Positions 9,501 through 19,365 are shown, counted from the first letter of the stretch. The stretch: 51,663 nucleotides of DNA from Acanthaster planci (GCF_001949145.1 NW_019091520.1:503742-555404); one strand, 5' to 3'. The notes: generated by a model not told the origin, from the letters alone. A program made the numbers and translations.

Positions 9501-11747
9501 ACATTGCTAGTGTTCTTGGAGCCAACCTGTGCATTTTGTAAAAACACGCACCGATGTTACATGCATACTGTACTAGCATAGCTAACCATTGAGTTTGGCC
9601 ATAGCTTGAAGTACTACCTAAAGAAATTGTCTTTAGTTGTGTTTGGGGTTGTCCAATACGACGTGCAAATTCCAAAGTGAAAGGGATCTGGTTTTTCAGA
9701 TTTCTCAAGTGCAGAAAGCAGCGAATTGAATGGGTTCAGTACCGGTACATCTTTGAAAAGGTTTATTGCCTTATGTTCTTGTTTTAATCTACAGGGCCTG
9801 GTTTGATGATAACCAATATTTTGTCAAGAGCCATGACAGGTCGTTATTTCACCACAAGCTACGCAACGGTGAATGGCATTGCGACGGCAGGATCCGGAGT
9901 GGGCTTGATTTCCTTTGCCCCGTTGACTCAAGTGCTTTTAGACACCTACGGCAGGCAAGGTGCCTTGCTACTGCTTGGGGCTATAAGCATGCATCTTGGT
10001 GTGTGTGGCTTCCTGCTGAGACCCCCACCACCATTAGCAGAGGGGCGGGGCGACTATCTACCAATCATCTCAAGTGAAAAGGAGCCACTGGCAGACGAAT
10101 CAAAATGTCATGAGACTGTGAAGAAATCCCGACTCCGTATCCTGAAAGACGCCATTAAGGTGCAGGGGAAACTTTTTGGCTGCGTAATTTGCAGCCGTGG
10201 CGTATTCTGGATCTCGGCGCTCGTCTACGGCAACCATGTCTTTGTGGACAGCCTGTGGCTAGTATATTTCGTCGCTTATGCCGAGTCTAAAGGTTTCTCT
10301 GGGTACGAGGCTGTGACGTTCACCACGGCCGCAGGGATAGGGAACCTGGTTATTAAGATTCTTCTTGGGTTGATGGTGGATAGAGGCTTACTGAAGCTTC
10401 GATATGCCCTGCTGATATCAGTCACGGCTTGCAGCTTGGCTCTATCCACACTTCAGTGGGTGAACTCCTACTGGTTGATGATTTTCAACGCCACAATCTT
10501 CAACGGCTTCATTGGTGCGCAAGCCTCACTTAGTGACATTTATACCCGGGAACTGCTTGGAGCTGACGAACTGGTATCCGCTTTCAGCTGGATGGATCTT
10601 CTAACGGCCATCACCCAAATCGCTTTCGGTTTCTTCCCTGGTAAGAAATACTCTGATAATTACATGTACATGGTTACTTGTAAAGAATGAGTTAATACGT
10701 CGGATAACATAAACTGTTTTGTTGTGTTAACTGATTTATAATTTTATGAAATGTTGTTTCTTTTACCTCTCGTGGACTGGTTGTCAGGACATGACTTCGA
10801 CGGGCATTTTGCGAATTAACCTTGTTCGTTTGTGAATTGCTTATCCTGAAAAATATTGAGATGCAACGTAAGACGGAATTATAATATCTGTTATGATTTA
10901 TGTAACTTTGCCTGTAGGAATGTGTTGAAACAGTCTCAACGTGAAATAAAATCAGACAGCGATATTGTGACCAAAACATTGAAAGTTAAAGGCAACATTT
11001 CACACTTATCCAAAAGCAATCAACGTGTAGCACACGTGTCTCAGACACTGAACTGAGGTATTTTTCAAAACATCACTCAGAAACGTTAGATCTGAAATTG
11101 AATCCTTTTTTTTTCTCGGAATACACAGTATTCACTGAGATGAAACTTCTTGGGGTCTGCTCTGTCNGGAGCACTCTATATTAGATCTTGAATAGGTTTA
11201 TTGCCTCAAAGAAACATAACGTGCAAAAATGACAAATGATAAACTTTCCCAGTCACGCATGCATGCTGCTGGATGCAGGGTTAGGAGTAAAGTTTGGATC
11301 ATCCAGACCTGCTGGAAATGGCAGATAATGTTGTAAGTGACGTAGCTTTGTCGACCATCCTTTTGCTAGTGGTACGCACTAGAACAGAGAGTAACCGATA
11401 ATGCTTTGTGCGTCTGCAATAGCTTGTGAAATATATTTCATAAAATTTGTGCAGGGAATTTGCCTTTCCCATCGCCCTGCAAGGTCGGGACGAGAGAAGG
11501 CAAAGTGAAAACTGTTCCGGAAATGTCACTCTCTTATACGTTTTAAAAACAAAACCTCCCCCTCTTCTTGCTCAGTGATGCGCCCCTTATTGATCTTGCC
11601 TTCTTTTCAGGTTGGATATTCGACAAGACTGGAAGCTACGACAAGGCTTTTGTCATCTTGGGATTCATCTCGCTTCTGCCGTTGGTGTCGCTGCTCGTGG
11701 AATGGCTACTCAACCGACAAACAGAAGGCCTGAAAACAATCTCATAA
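6379..11747 (+). CDS. Gene A: monocarboxylate transporter-like protein (SLC16-like MFS), 4 exons, 441 aa
   Basis: Spliced CDS is 6379-6577, 8397-8540, 9795-10640 and 11611-11747 (1326 nt). All junctions are GT-AG and phase 1. The protein fits a 12-TM plasma-membrane carrier of the MCT/SLC16 family, usually proton-linked or facilitative transporters of small organic acids. TM1 (about residues 14-35) carries GW at 13-14 and K32 in LLKGLGVLLPTL. The TM2/3 loop has PLSRPLEVLFGTR with the family arginine R80. TM4/5 has GRYFTT and the glycine-rich NGIATAG motif. Residues about 190-250 form a hydrophilic loop between TM6 and TM7. TM8 contains GIGNLVIK with N298 and K302. The last exon gives GWIFDKTGSYD and TM12. 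The ATG at 6379 was chosen because B and C start at the same aligned place. The length is a little under typical MCTs (about 450-500). The substrate is not predictable. A second copy of the last exon lies at 13556-13692. Confidence 0.92.
6578..8396 (+). other. Gene A intron 1
   Basis: The donor is GTACAT and the acceptor is CCTATGCAG. I see no gene inside. Two patches resemble intron 1 of gene C: the AGGTTGTTAGCAACAAGGGATGA region near 7872-7896 (C: about 43250-43272), and a stretch near 8173-8210 (CTATCCCTCCTTGGT...AAATTAAACC; C: about 43566-43600). Gene B keeps a weaker version of the second patch near 31677-31700. Confidence 0.8.
8397..8540 (+). CDS. Gene A exon 2 (residues 67-115, TM3 and start of TM4)
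   Basis: 144 nt between CCTATGCAG and GTACTTTT. It encodes the PLSRPLEVLFGTR loop, the hydrophobic TM3 (VVTVCGFLLG) and QMTLALSLIAG of TM4. Its 3' half is almost identical at the DNA level to exon 2 of gene C. Confidence 0.92.
8541..9794 (+). other. Gene A intron 2
   Basis: The intron runs from GTACTTTTTT to AATCTACAG. A minus-strand open frame at 9230-9547 (105 codons) has a basic, plausible-looking composition. I recognise no family in it and do not call it a gene. Confidence 0.75.
9795..10640 (+). CDS. Gene A exon 3 (residues 115-397, TM4-TM11)
   Basis: 846 nt from CTACAG|GGCCTGG to TTCCCTG|GTAAGA. It encodes GRYFTT, the TM5 glycine motif, TM6, the cytosolic loop (RPPPPLAEGRGDYLP onward), TM7 to TM10, and DIYTRELLGADELVSAF before TM11. 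It is the core of the transporter and has no internal stop. Confidence 0.93.
10641..11610 (+). other. Gene A intron 3 (contains a single-N join at 11167)
   Basis: The donor is GTAAGAAA and the acceptor is CTTCTTTTCAG. There is a single N at 11167. Everything from 11168 on belongs to the duplicated segment that reappears after the N at 13112, so the true intron length depends on that join being correct. Confidence 0.7.
11611..11747 (+). CDS. Gene A exon 4, copy 1 (residues 397-441, TM12 and stop)
   Basis: After TTCTTTTCAG it reads GWIFDKTGSYDKAFVILG, then a hydrophobic TM12 and a tail ending GLKTIS, with TAA at 11745-11747. It matches the family C-terminal pattern (G-x-x-x-D-x-T-G-x-Y-D). Copy 2 at 13556 differs by one residue (GMKTIS). 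Confidence 0.88.
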
Positions 11748-11828
11748 CCATGGGTTAAAATTTTAAAAACTTTGAACAGATTTTTGAGCATGGCTATTCA
11801 AATGTCTTCCTCTGCCCTTTTTCGATAG

Positions 11829-11918
11829 AGCTTGTTTTATGACAACCAATATTTTTTGAGACTCATGATGGACTGTTGTTTAATCACAAACTATGCCACG
11901 GCGAATGGTATACGGGCG
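11829..11918 (+). pseudogene. Relic of a transporter exon 3 (5' end), copy 1
   Basis: The DNA aligns with the first ~80 nt of exon 3: shared landmarks are TGAC/TGATAACCAATATTTT, CATGA...GGACTGTTGTTTAATCACAAACTATGCCACGGCGAATGG against the CATGACAGGTCGTTATTTCACC and CTACGCAACGGTGAATGG parts of 9806-9877. It follows a pyrimidine run and an AG (TTTTTCGATAG), like a decayed acceptor. A one-base deletion and an in-frame stop break it, and similarity ends near 11918. It lies 82 bp after the stop of gene A. Confidence 0.65.
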
Positions 11919-12129
11919 ATTCACAATGCAGAGTGCCACCACGCAGTTGCCATGGAGAGGTTTTTCATCGCAGTGCATCATGGGAAAACATCAATACGGC
12001 CCTATACACTTACTGAATTTCCCTGAATTTTTGCAGGGTTCGGTCGAGTGACACTCACCAAAAGGGGTGTTTAACGTGATTCGAAATGCTTGTACAGGGC
12101 ACATCAATGTAGTCCCTCAAGATAGGCCT

Positions 12130-12490
12130 CACGGGAAGTTAAGGGAGAGATGAGACAGTACCTCAAGGATCCAGACATCAGTGATGAAGAATCGCTTGAG
12201 AAGCTGAGCTTAGTTGCTAGTTTGGAAGAGAAGCGTGTCCCCCCAACCCAGGATCAGTACTGTGTCCGCCTCAGAGGACGAGTCCAAGTCAAAGATAGCA
12301 GAAAGTGATCTAATCAGTGATCAAAGCAGATCGCTGCTGGCCTGCAGGAATTGACTGCCTGTGTTGCTTCACTCCGTGAAGCTACGATTTCACCACAGTC
12401 ACTGACTCCGAAGAGACACCTGGGGAGACACCTGCCAATGGAAAGTCCAACTTCCAATACAAAAAGGCCCTTTGACAAGGGCAAGAGCAC
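12130..12490 (+). pseudogene. Decayed acidic coding-like region, copy 1 (family unknown)
   Basis: A frame with RQYL-DPDISDEESLEKLS and SASEDESKSK can be read, and then continues after frame changes as TACVASLREATISPQSLTPK. It is interrupted by frameshifts and by a transposon at 12491. The acidic, coil-like composition suggests a retroelement gag-like or accessory ORF, but I recognise no specific family. The better-preserved copy is at 14124-14470. Confidence 0.35.
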
Positions 12491-12684
12491 ATATGCAGTA
12501 AGGTATGAGACGGAGAGAACCTCCCCTGCTTTGTGTTGGTCATTGTCTCGCGGGAATCTGGGGAATTCCTTTCAGACATCTTGGGGGGATGTGTTAAATA
12601 ACAATAGTCTGGAATGTGTATAGGGATTGGACATTTTGGGGGGGTACCCCTCGGTCTCATTTCTTGCTGGGTATACAAGAGCAC
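12482..12684 (+). mobile_element. MITE copy 2 with 9-bp target duplication (185 bp)
   Basis: The element occupies 12491-12675, flanked by CAAGAGCAC at 12482-12490 and 12676-12684. The homologous site in the second segment (near 14452-14462) has a single CAAGAGCAC and no insert, so it is an empty site. The imperfect terminal inverted repeats are TATGCAGTAAGGTATGAGAC at the left and the complement of GAGACC...TATACCCAGCAAG at the right. It has no coding capacity. An 8-9 bp target duplication would suit a hAT-like or Mutator-like mobiliser. Confidence 0.85.
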
Positions 12685-13555
12685 GGAGGTCAGAAAGAAC
12701 CATCCGAAAACCAGAGGATTCTGATGAGTATGATTGGAAAGAGGACGACTACCTACATGAATACTTAGAGGTGTTAACTTGCGCAGATCAGAATGGCTAC
12801 TTTCATGATCCCCTCTTTTGTAATTACGTAATTAAAAAAAAATCGGCCAAATACAAAAACTTCCTGTTAATTTGCATTTCTGTAGATGCTGAACAGCCTA
12901 GTTTAGTCACCTTTAACATGGGGACTTCCCCTGAGCTGCTTCATTCTTTTCCAGAGCCTACCTCCAGCCAGGTCCCATGGGGATTGTATGTAAATATCTA
13001 AACCACGTGCTGATAAGGGTTTATTGACAAAGAAAGTGCCTGGGCAAGCCTTGGAAAGCCTGGGCCTGTCTTGTATCAATGGCCGGTCTCTCTTATGTGT
13101 CTCTTAGCTGTNGGGGCACTCTATATTAGATCTTGAATAGGTTTATTGCCTCAAAGAAACATAACGTGCAAAAATGACAAATGATAAACTTTCCCAGTCA
13201 CGCATGGATGCTGCTGGATGCAGGGTTAGGAGTAAAGGTTTGATCATCCAGACCTGCTGGAAATGGCAGATAATGTTGTAAGTGACGTAGCTTTGTCGAC
13301 CATCCTTTTGCTAGTGGTACGCACTAGAACAGAGAGTAGCCGATAATGCTTTGAGCGTCTGCAAGAGCTTTTGAAATATATTTCATAAAATTTGTGCAGG
13401 GAATTTGCCTTTCCCATCGCCCTGCAAGGTCGGGACGAGAGAAGGCAAAGTGAAAACTGTTCCGGAAATATCACTCTCTTATACGTTTTAAAAACAAAAC
13501 CTTCCCCTCTTCTTGCTTAGCGATGCGCCCCTTATTGATCTTGCCTTCTTTTCAG

Positions 13556-13692
13556 GTTGGATATTCGACAAGACTGGAAGCTACGACAAGGCTTTTGTCA
13601 TCTTGGGATTCATCTCGCTTCTGCCGTTGGTGTCGCTGCTCGTGGAATGGCTACTCAACCGACAAACAGAAGGCATGAAAACAATCTCATAA
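13556..13692 (+). CDS. Gene A exon 4, copy 2 (alternative last exon or allele)
   Basis: It has the same acceptor (TTCTTTTCAG), length (137 nt) and phase as 11611-11747. The peptide is identical except for Met in place of Leu in the GMKTIS tail. If the duplication is real, it could serve as an alternative terminal exon. If the duplication is an assembly effect, it is simply the other allele. There is no intervening transporter exon that would make it part of a second gene. Confidence 0.7.
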
Positions 13693-13776
13693 CCATGAGT
13701 TAAAATTTTAAAAACTTTTAAAAACAGATTTTTGAGCATGGCTATTCAAATGGCTTCCTCTGCCCTTTTTCGATAG

Positions 13777-13868
13777 AGCTTGTTTTATGACAACCAATAT
13801 TTTTTGAGACTCATGATGGACTGTTGTTTAATCACAAACTATGCCACGGCGAATGGTATACGGGCGAT
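13777..13868 (+). pseudogene. Relic of a transporter exon 3 (5' end), copy 2
   Basis: Same relic as at 11829, carried in the second duplicated segment, with the same deletion. The decay therefore predates the split of the two copies. Confidence 0.65.
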
Positions 13869-14123
13869 TCACAATGCAAAGTGCCACCACGCAGTTGCCA
13901 TGGAGAGGTCTTTCATCGCAGTGCATCATGGGAAAACATCGACACGGTCCTATACACCTACTGAATTTCCTGAATTTTTGCAGGGTTCGGTCGAGATTTG
14001 AAATGGTCTAATTAGTATGAGTGACACTCACCAAAAGGGGGTGTTTAACGTGATTCAAAATGCTTGTACAGAGCACATCAATGTAGTCCCTCAAGATAGG
14101 TCTCACTGGAAGTTAAGGGAGAG

Positions 14124-14470
14124 ATGAGACAGTACCTCCAGGATCCAGACATCAGTGATGAAGAATCGCTTGAGAAGCTGAGCGTAGTTGTTAGTTTGGA
14201 AGAGAAGCGTGTTCCCCAACCCAGGATCAGTACTGTGTCCGCCTCAGAGGACGAGTCCAAGTCAAAGATAGCGGAAAGTAATCTAATCAGAGATCAAAGC
14301 AGATCGCTGCTGGCCTGCAGGAATTGACTGCCTGTGTTGCTTCACTCCGTGAAGCTACGATTTCACCACAGTCACTGACTCCGAAGAGACACCTGGAGAG
14401 ACACCTGCCAATGGAAAGTCCAACTTCAAATACAAAAAGGCCTTTGACAAGGGCAAGAGCACGGAGGTCA
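14124..14470 (+). pseudogene. Decayed acidic coding-like region, copy 2 (family unknown)
   Basis: An ATG-led frame (14124-14327) reads RQYLQDPDISDEESLEKL and continues acidic and serine-rich. A frame change near 14320 is needed to reach ELTACVASLREATISPQSL. A third piece downstream (about 14515-14640) reads SDEYDGEEDDYLHEYLEVL. It looks like a dead protein-coding segment, perhaps retroelement-derived. Confidence 0.35.
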
Positions 14471-14899
14471 GAAAGAACCATCCGAAAACCAGAGGATTTT
14501 CCGAAAACCAGAGGATTCTGATGAGTATGATGGGGAAGAGGACGACTACCTACATGAATACTTAGAGGTGTTAACTTGCGTAGATCAGAATGGCTACTTT
14601 CATGATCCCCTCTTTTGTAATTACGTAATTAAAAAAAAATTCGGCCAAATGCAAAAACCTCCTGTTAATTTGCATTTCTGTAGATGCTGAACAGCCTAGT
14701 TTAGCCACCTTTAACATGGGGACTTCCCCTGAGCTGCTTCATTCTTTTCCATAGCCCGCCTCCAGCTAAGTCCCATGGGGATTGTATGTTAATATCTAAA
14801 CCACGTGCTGATAAGGGATTATTGACAAAGAAAGTGCCTGGGAAAGCCTGGGCCTGTCTTATATCAATGGTCGGTCTCTCTTATGTGTTTCTGAGCTGT

Positions 14900-15894
14900 A
14901 GACAACTGTCTGAGTAGTTTCATTGTGTTGGGGGTGTCACATTTTTGTGGTTATAACGGAAGTGATCTATAAACGATCACCTTGGTGCAATGGGTGTAAA
15001 ACGTAGGCTCTGTGGAGTGAGTTCAGCTGATACTCATGTGATAGCGTCCGAGCATTAACATGAAAAAATAGGTCCTGTGCAGCGGAGGGTTAAGTCCGAT
15101 GATAGGTTCGCCGCCAGTCTACAAGCTGGTGACCAATACGCAGGCTTCGAATCTGCTTGGCAGCTACTGTACCTGAGGTCCAATCCCAAGATTTAAGGGC
15201 AAACCAAAGAGCTAGCAGTCTCTCTGTTATATCACCAGAAAGAACGATGAATGCACTCAAAATATCTTGCACAGCAGGGAAACTAAAACCCTGCAAAAAT
15301 AATTCTGGCCTGCTTGTGGCTTGATGATTGCAACTTTCGTTAGGTAAGATGGCGGCCTTTAAGGAGTGAGTAGCTTTACGCGCTTAAACAATGGTCAATA
15401 AAGGGCGCTATGCACAGATCACTGACTACATTAAACCACACAAATGATGTGAGACTACCATATTTTCAGTCCAATAACAAGTGGCAATAAACCTACATCT
15501 CTCAGAAAATACATTAAGAAAATATTAGGGACGTGACTTGAAAATGAGATAATCAGTGCAATAAGACGTACACTATTAGATTTAATGGATGAGTGTCATA
15601 GTTTTGCTGGTATTCAATCTGAACTCATACTTAAACACAACAAAACATCATTTTGTTGAATTAAATGTTAAATATTCACTAAAACCGAGATGCTACATCG
15701 AATTATATCTCTGAATAAAAGAAGCAAGGTTTGGTTACTTTGGTCAAGCGATACACTACATTTTAAATTAAAAATTGTTCTAGTTAAGTAGTCTTTTTAC
15801 TTCCCCTTCCCAAATTTTATTGTGGCCTCCGAACAAAGGTTTACTGTGCCACAGAAATGTCTTTGAAAAGCTAGAGAGAAAGGGAAGTTTGGTT
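14900..15894. other. Intergenic up to the assembly gap; one minus-strand ORF of unknown nature
   Basis: On the minus strand, an open frame at 15090-15296 reads GFSFPAVQDILSAFIVLSGD and ends RTYHRT. It is preceded (at higher coordinates) by TTTTTGCAG on that strand, so it could be an exon or a transposon fragment. I recognise no family. The rest is AT-rich and shows nothing. Confidence 0.35.
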
Positions 15895-16657
15895 NNNNNN
15901 NNNNNNNNNNNNNNNNNNNNNNNNNNNNNNNNNNNNNNNNNNNNNNNNNNNNNNNNNNNNNNNNNNNNNNNNNNNNNNNNNNNNNNNNNNNNNNNNNNNN
16001 NNNNNNNNNNNNNNNNNNNNNNNNNNNNNNNNNNNNNNNNNNNNNNNNNNNNNNNNNNNNNNNNNNNNNNNNNNNNNNNNNNNNNNNNNNNNNNNNNNNN
16101 NNNNNNNNNNNNNNNNNNNNNNNNNNNNNNNNNNNNNNNNNNNNNNNNNNNNNNNNNNNNNNNNNNNNNNNNNNNNNNNNNNNNNNNNNNNNNNNNNNNN
16201 NNNNNNNNNNNNNNNNNNNNNNNNNNNNNNNNNNNNNNNNNNNNNNNNNNNNNNNNNNNNNNNNNNNNNNNNNNNNNNNNNNNNNNNNNNNNNNNNNNNN
16301 NNNNNNNNNNNNNNNNNNNNNNNNNNNNNNNNNNNNNNNNNNNNNNNNNNNNNNNNNNNNNNNNNNNNNNNNNNNNNNNNNNNNNNNNNNNNNNNNNNNN
16401 NNNNNNNNNNNNNNNNNNNNNNNNNNNNNNNNNNNNNNNNNNNNNNNNNNNNNNNNNNNNNNNNNNNNNNNNNNNNNNNNNNNNNNNNNNNNNNNNNNNN
16501 NNNNNNNNNNNNNNNNNNNNNNNNNNNNNNNNNNNNNNNNNNNNNNNNNNNNNNNNNNNNNNNNNNNNNNNNNNNNNNNNNNNNNNNNNNNNNNNNNNNN
16601 NNNNNNNNNNNNNNNNNNNNNNNNNNNNNNNNNNNNNNNNNNNNNNNNNNNNNNNNN
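15895..16657. other. Assembly gap of 763 Ns
   Basis: An unbroken N run. Open frames drawn across it are meaningless. Confidence 0.99.
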
Positions 16658-16940
16658 ATCGTAACTCTTGTGAACATGGCAAAGTCCTGTGCATCTTCAA
16701 CTGACAACCATTCAGCTTCCCTCAAAGCTGTCTTGCGGATTTGATACTGTTATATTTAGAGATGCCGGAAAGGAGTTTTTTCTTTCGAGGTTGACCTTGG
16801 TCTGGTATTGCACCCATTACATCTGGAGTCTCTAAACTTGATAGGTCGATGCAGAGGGGATTACATTTTGCAATGTAATCCCCTCTGCATCGCCCTATAT
16901 GGGCTACCATGACATCGTATTTCACAAGGTGTAACATAGA
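16658..16940 (-). other. Coding-like minus-strand stretch beside the gap, with a hairpin
   Basis: On the minus strand, one frame reads YDVMVAHIGRCRGDYI and later TPDVMGAIPDQGQPRKKK. Another, nearer the gap, reads LREAEWLSVEDAQDFAMF. The composition is protein-like, but I recognise no family and the gap removes the continuation. The perfect hairpin at 16847-16892 lies inside it. Confidence 0.3.
16847..16892. repeat. Perfect 21-bp inverted repeat with a 4-nt loop
   Basis: The left arm 16847-16867 (CGATGCAGAGGGGATTACAT followed by T) is the exact reverse complement of the right arm 16872-16892. The loop is TTGC. Pairing continues imperfectly for a few bases beyond (AGGT opposite CCCT). Confidence 0.95.
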
Positions 16941-19154
16941 CTTCAGAGTAATTCTCTCTTTGGCATTTCTGGATTTTTAAGACCCTGGCATGCCTAGTAA
17001 TATCTGTGTATTCCTGTATCCATTTCTGTATTCCAGTTGGTTTTACCGTGCCATTTCACTATTGTAAGTGTTATCCGTTGTTAGATATTTTAGCGCCAAA
17101 GTTTCGAAATACCTGTGCCAACCTCCCTTCTGAAGGTTTATTTTATTTGCAAGAATAATAACAATAACTGGAATATCATGAAAAGGGTACAATTAATTTA
17201 AGTGTGCAGCAAATGGACTTCACGACCCAACACAGTAGCATCACTTGTACTTTAGTCCTCGAATAACCTATAAGTACATTTATCCAATGTCACTTGTACT
17301 TTAGTCCTCGAATAACCTATAAGTACATGTATATCCAATGTCTTTTCTTAAAATACACAATTATTTACTTGGTCATGACTACTGAGTTGGAATAAAGAAT
17401 TTTCTCCCTGCACTTGAGTCTTTGACTTGATACTTAACTGTCAATAACTGGTCAGATACTAGGAAACAACAATAAACTAATTTTCATGTATAAATCTTTA
17501 CCCTCCATCTCATGTGTCCGGGACACACGTTGACTTGGACATGCACATACATTTAAAATAAGCAGTCATTATAATTCAAGAAAACTAACAATGCACAAGC
17601 AGCTTCTATCATCATCATAAATTCTCATGAGTCACATTCTTATGTGGAAACGGTGAACCTATCAGCAGCATTCTGCATTTATCACTAAGTACATGTGCGT
17701 ATTCAGTCTATTCGTCTGAATTTTCCAGATTTTTGCCATACTCTAAACTATACACATTTACATGTACATCATGTTGTCCAACCATAAAGATCCATCTGAA
17801 TAATCGTCCATCAATTTGCAAATCCTGTAGGCCTGCATGTGCTTATCATATCTGCGTAGCCCAAATCTTAGAGAAACACTGATTTTAAATGAATAGAAAC
17901 TGCTAACATTATCCCTGTATGAACTAAGAAATATCTTATGTCACTCGAGGAATGTGCGTATTTTTCCCCAAATGTCTATTTTCAATATATTCAATGTGCT
18001 TGTCACATCGTCTGAGAAACAACATTCATTCCCCTTTTAATCAATTTCAATCCTTAAAAATCAGACAACCTTCAACACAAATAATGAGCTCTAAATGAAC
18101 TTGAATATATGAGATTTTGATAACAGAAAGTGGAAATTACATACCTGTGAAATGAAAGGGAAGATTTTATTTGGCCCTTTTGTTTCACAATATCTTTGCT
18201 CAATGACTTTTAGTGGCATGTCAATGAGACAAGATGAAGAACGCTCTCTATCTTCCAAAAGTCACAAGTATACCTAAAAAAGTTAGGGGGAGGCACAATT
18301 CTGATGTAATTATGAGAGAGCTTGATGTACATAGCTCAAATAAGGCAAAATACATAAATTATAGCACATTTTAGCATAAAATACATTTAATCAGGAAATG
18401 AGGGACTGGTAACACACTTCCTGTCCGAAATCAACTTTAACTCTGACATCCACTAGAACAAAACTTCAAAAGCCCAATCATGGAATCTGTACTCGGTCCA
18501 CCACCTTCTTCTCATGTTCCCATGGCATGGACGATGAGTGAAATCCAAGGTGATCTCAGGTGGTACCGGCCCGAATCTTCTCTATCTTGGCTTTATGCGT
18601 CCTCTAACGCACATCACACAATGGGCTTGAATTGACACCCCCCGGGCGTAGTGAATGCAGCAGTCAGTCAGTTTGTGCAAATGTCTGGTGGCACAGTTAG
18701 GCTCCTTGACTGGGGGAAAACACTTCCTCCGATACTCGGTGGTCTTCCTCGTCCCTGCTGCAGCACTTCAGTCGCATCTCCTTCTAAGCTTGCCATATAC
18801 TTGCATTGTCATTTGCTCAATCAACTTACAATCATTAAAAGTGTATCAACTGTTCTAGACAAGTCCATTTATGCAGGTTCATCATTTAATAGCAAACAGT
18901 CTGCCATGGCTGTGGTTGCTGTTGTCCTGCCATTCCATGGACATAACTGCTTGATATCCTGCAGCTCCATCAGCCCATGGGTGAAGGATCCCTTTTGGAG
19001 ACAAATACAGGAACATTGGATGCCATCCGGGCATGATTTAGTGGTTGTGGTTGTGGAACACCATACTGCAACTGATTATAGGTAAAGTTAAGTTAAGAGG
19101 GTGAATCAATCAAAACAGGTATGCATGGAGCATCTTGGGTGCCCATCTGTTGAC
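16941..19154. other. Intergenic, no gene recognised
   Basis: The long + strand frame at 18651-19085 (144 codons) has no recognisable motif and unconvincing composition. The stretch may be part of the retroelement debris that begins near 19155. Besides the 49-bp tandem repeat I see nothing. Confidence 0.5.
17241..17342. repeat. Two-copy tandem repeat, period 49
   Basis: TCACTTGTACTTTAGTCCTC opens the copies at 17241 and 17290. Both continue through CGAATAACCTATAAGTACAT to TATCCAATGTC. The second copy has four extra bases (GTAT-type) near its end. Confidence 0.93.
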
Positions 19155-19365
19155 AGCAAAGTGTGTTGGGCTGTTAACGTAACCGCGTCGACCTCCTCTC
19201 TGCCGGGCGCACCTCACCATGCTCCCCTGCTACTGGTTGCGTCACCGGCTGGGTCATGGGCTGAGTCACGGGCAGGGTCACAGGCTGTGAGACACTGTCC
19301 TCAGGTAATGCAGCAATACGTGACTGTTGCTCCAGTGTAAACCCCTCATCGGACTTTAAAGGAAT
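19155..19365 (-). mobile_element. Retroelement polyprotein tail (minus strand)
   Basis: On the minus strand, the frame SDEGFTLEQQSRIAALPEDS runs into proline/threonine repeats (VTLPVTQPMTQPVTQPV) and ends ERRSTRLR and a stop. A basic RRS-x-R-x-R end after a low-complexity linker is typical of Ty3-like polyproteins in invertebrates. The assignment rests on that pattern alone. Confidence 0.4.

Larger units (their letters stand above)
11168..13111 (+). repeat. Duplicated segment, copy 1 (bounded by single Ns)
   Basis: This 1944-bp stretch and 13113-14899 are near-identical from GCACTCTATATTAGATC at their starts to TTAGCTGT/TGAGCTGT at their ends. Copy 1 has a 185-bp transposon insertion that copy 2 lacks. 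Copy 2 has a 26-bp addition near 13993 and a local 20-bp repeat near 14500. Single Ns at 11167 and 13112 frame copy 1 exactly. This could be a true tandem duplication or an allelic contig placed in a scaffold gap. Confidence 0.9.
13113..14899 (+). repeat. Duplicated segment, copy 2
   Basis: It matches 11168-13111 over its whole length, including the intron 3 tail, the last exon, the exon-3 relic and the decayed ORF region. The match ends at 14899, the base that corresponds to the last base before the N at 13112. The sequence then runs on uninterrupted, so this copy is contiguous with the downstream flank. Confidence 0.9.

Noticed and set aside
11320-11529. Minus-strand frames repeated at 13244-13474
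   Set aside because: They are repeated only because they sit in the duplicated intron tail. There is no independent evidence of coding.
15780-16725. Open frames of about 300 codons on both strands
   Set aside because: They are almost entirely Ns of the assembly gap.
18651-19085. 144-codon + strand frame
   Set aside because: It is rich in Ser, Val and His without a domain, and lies beside minus-strand retroelement debris. Likely a shadow.
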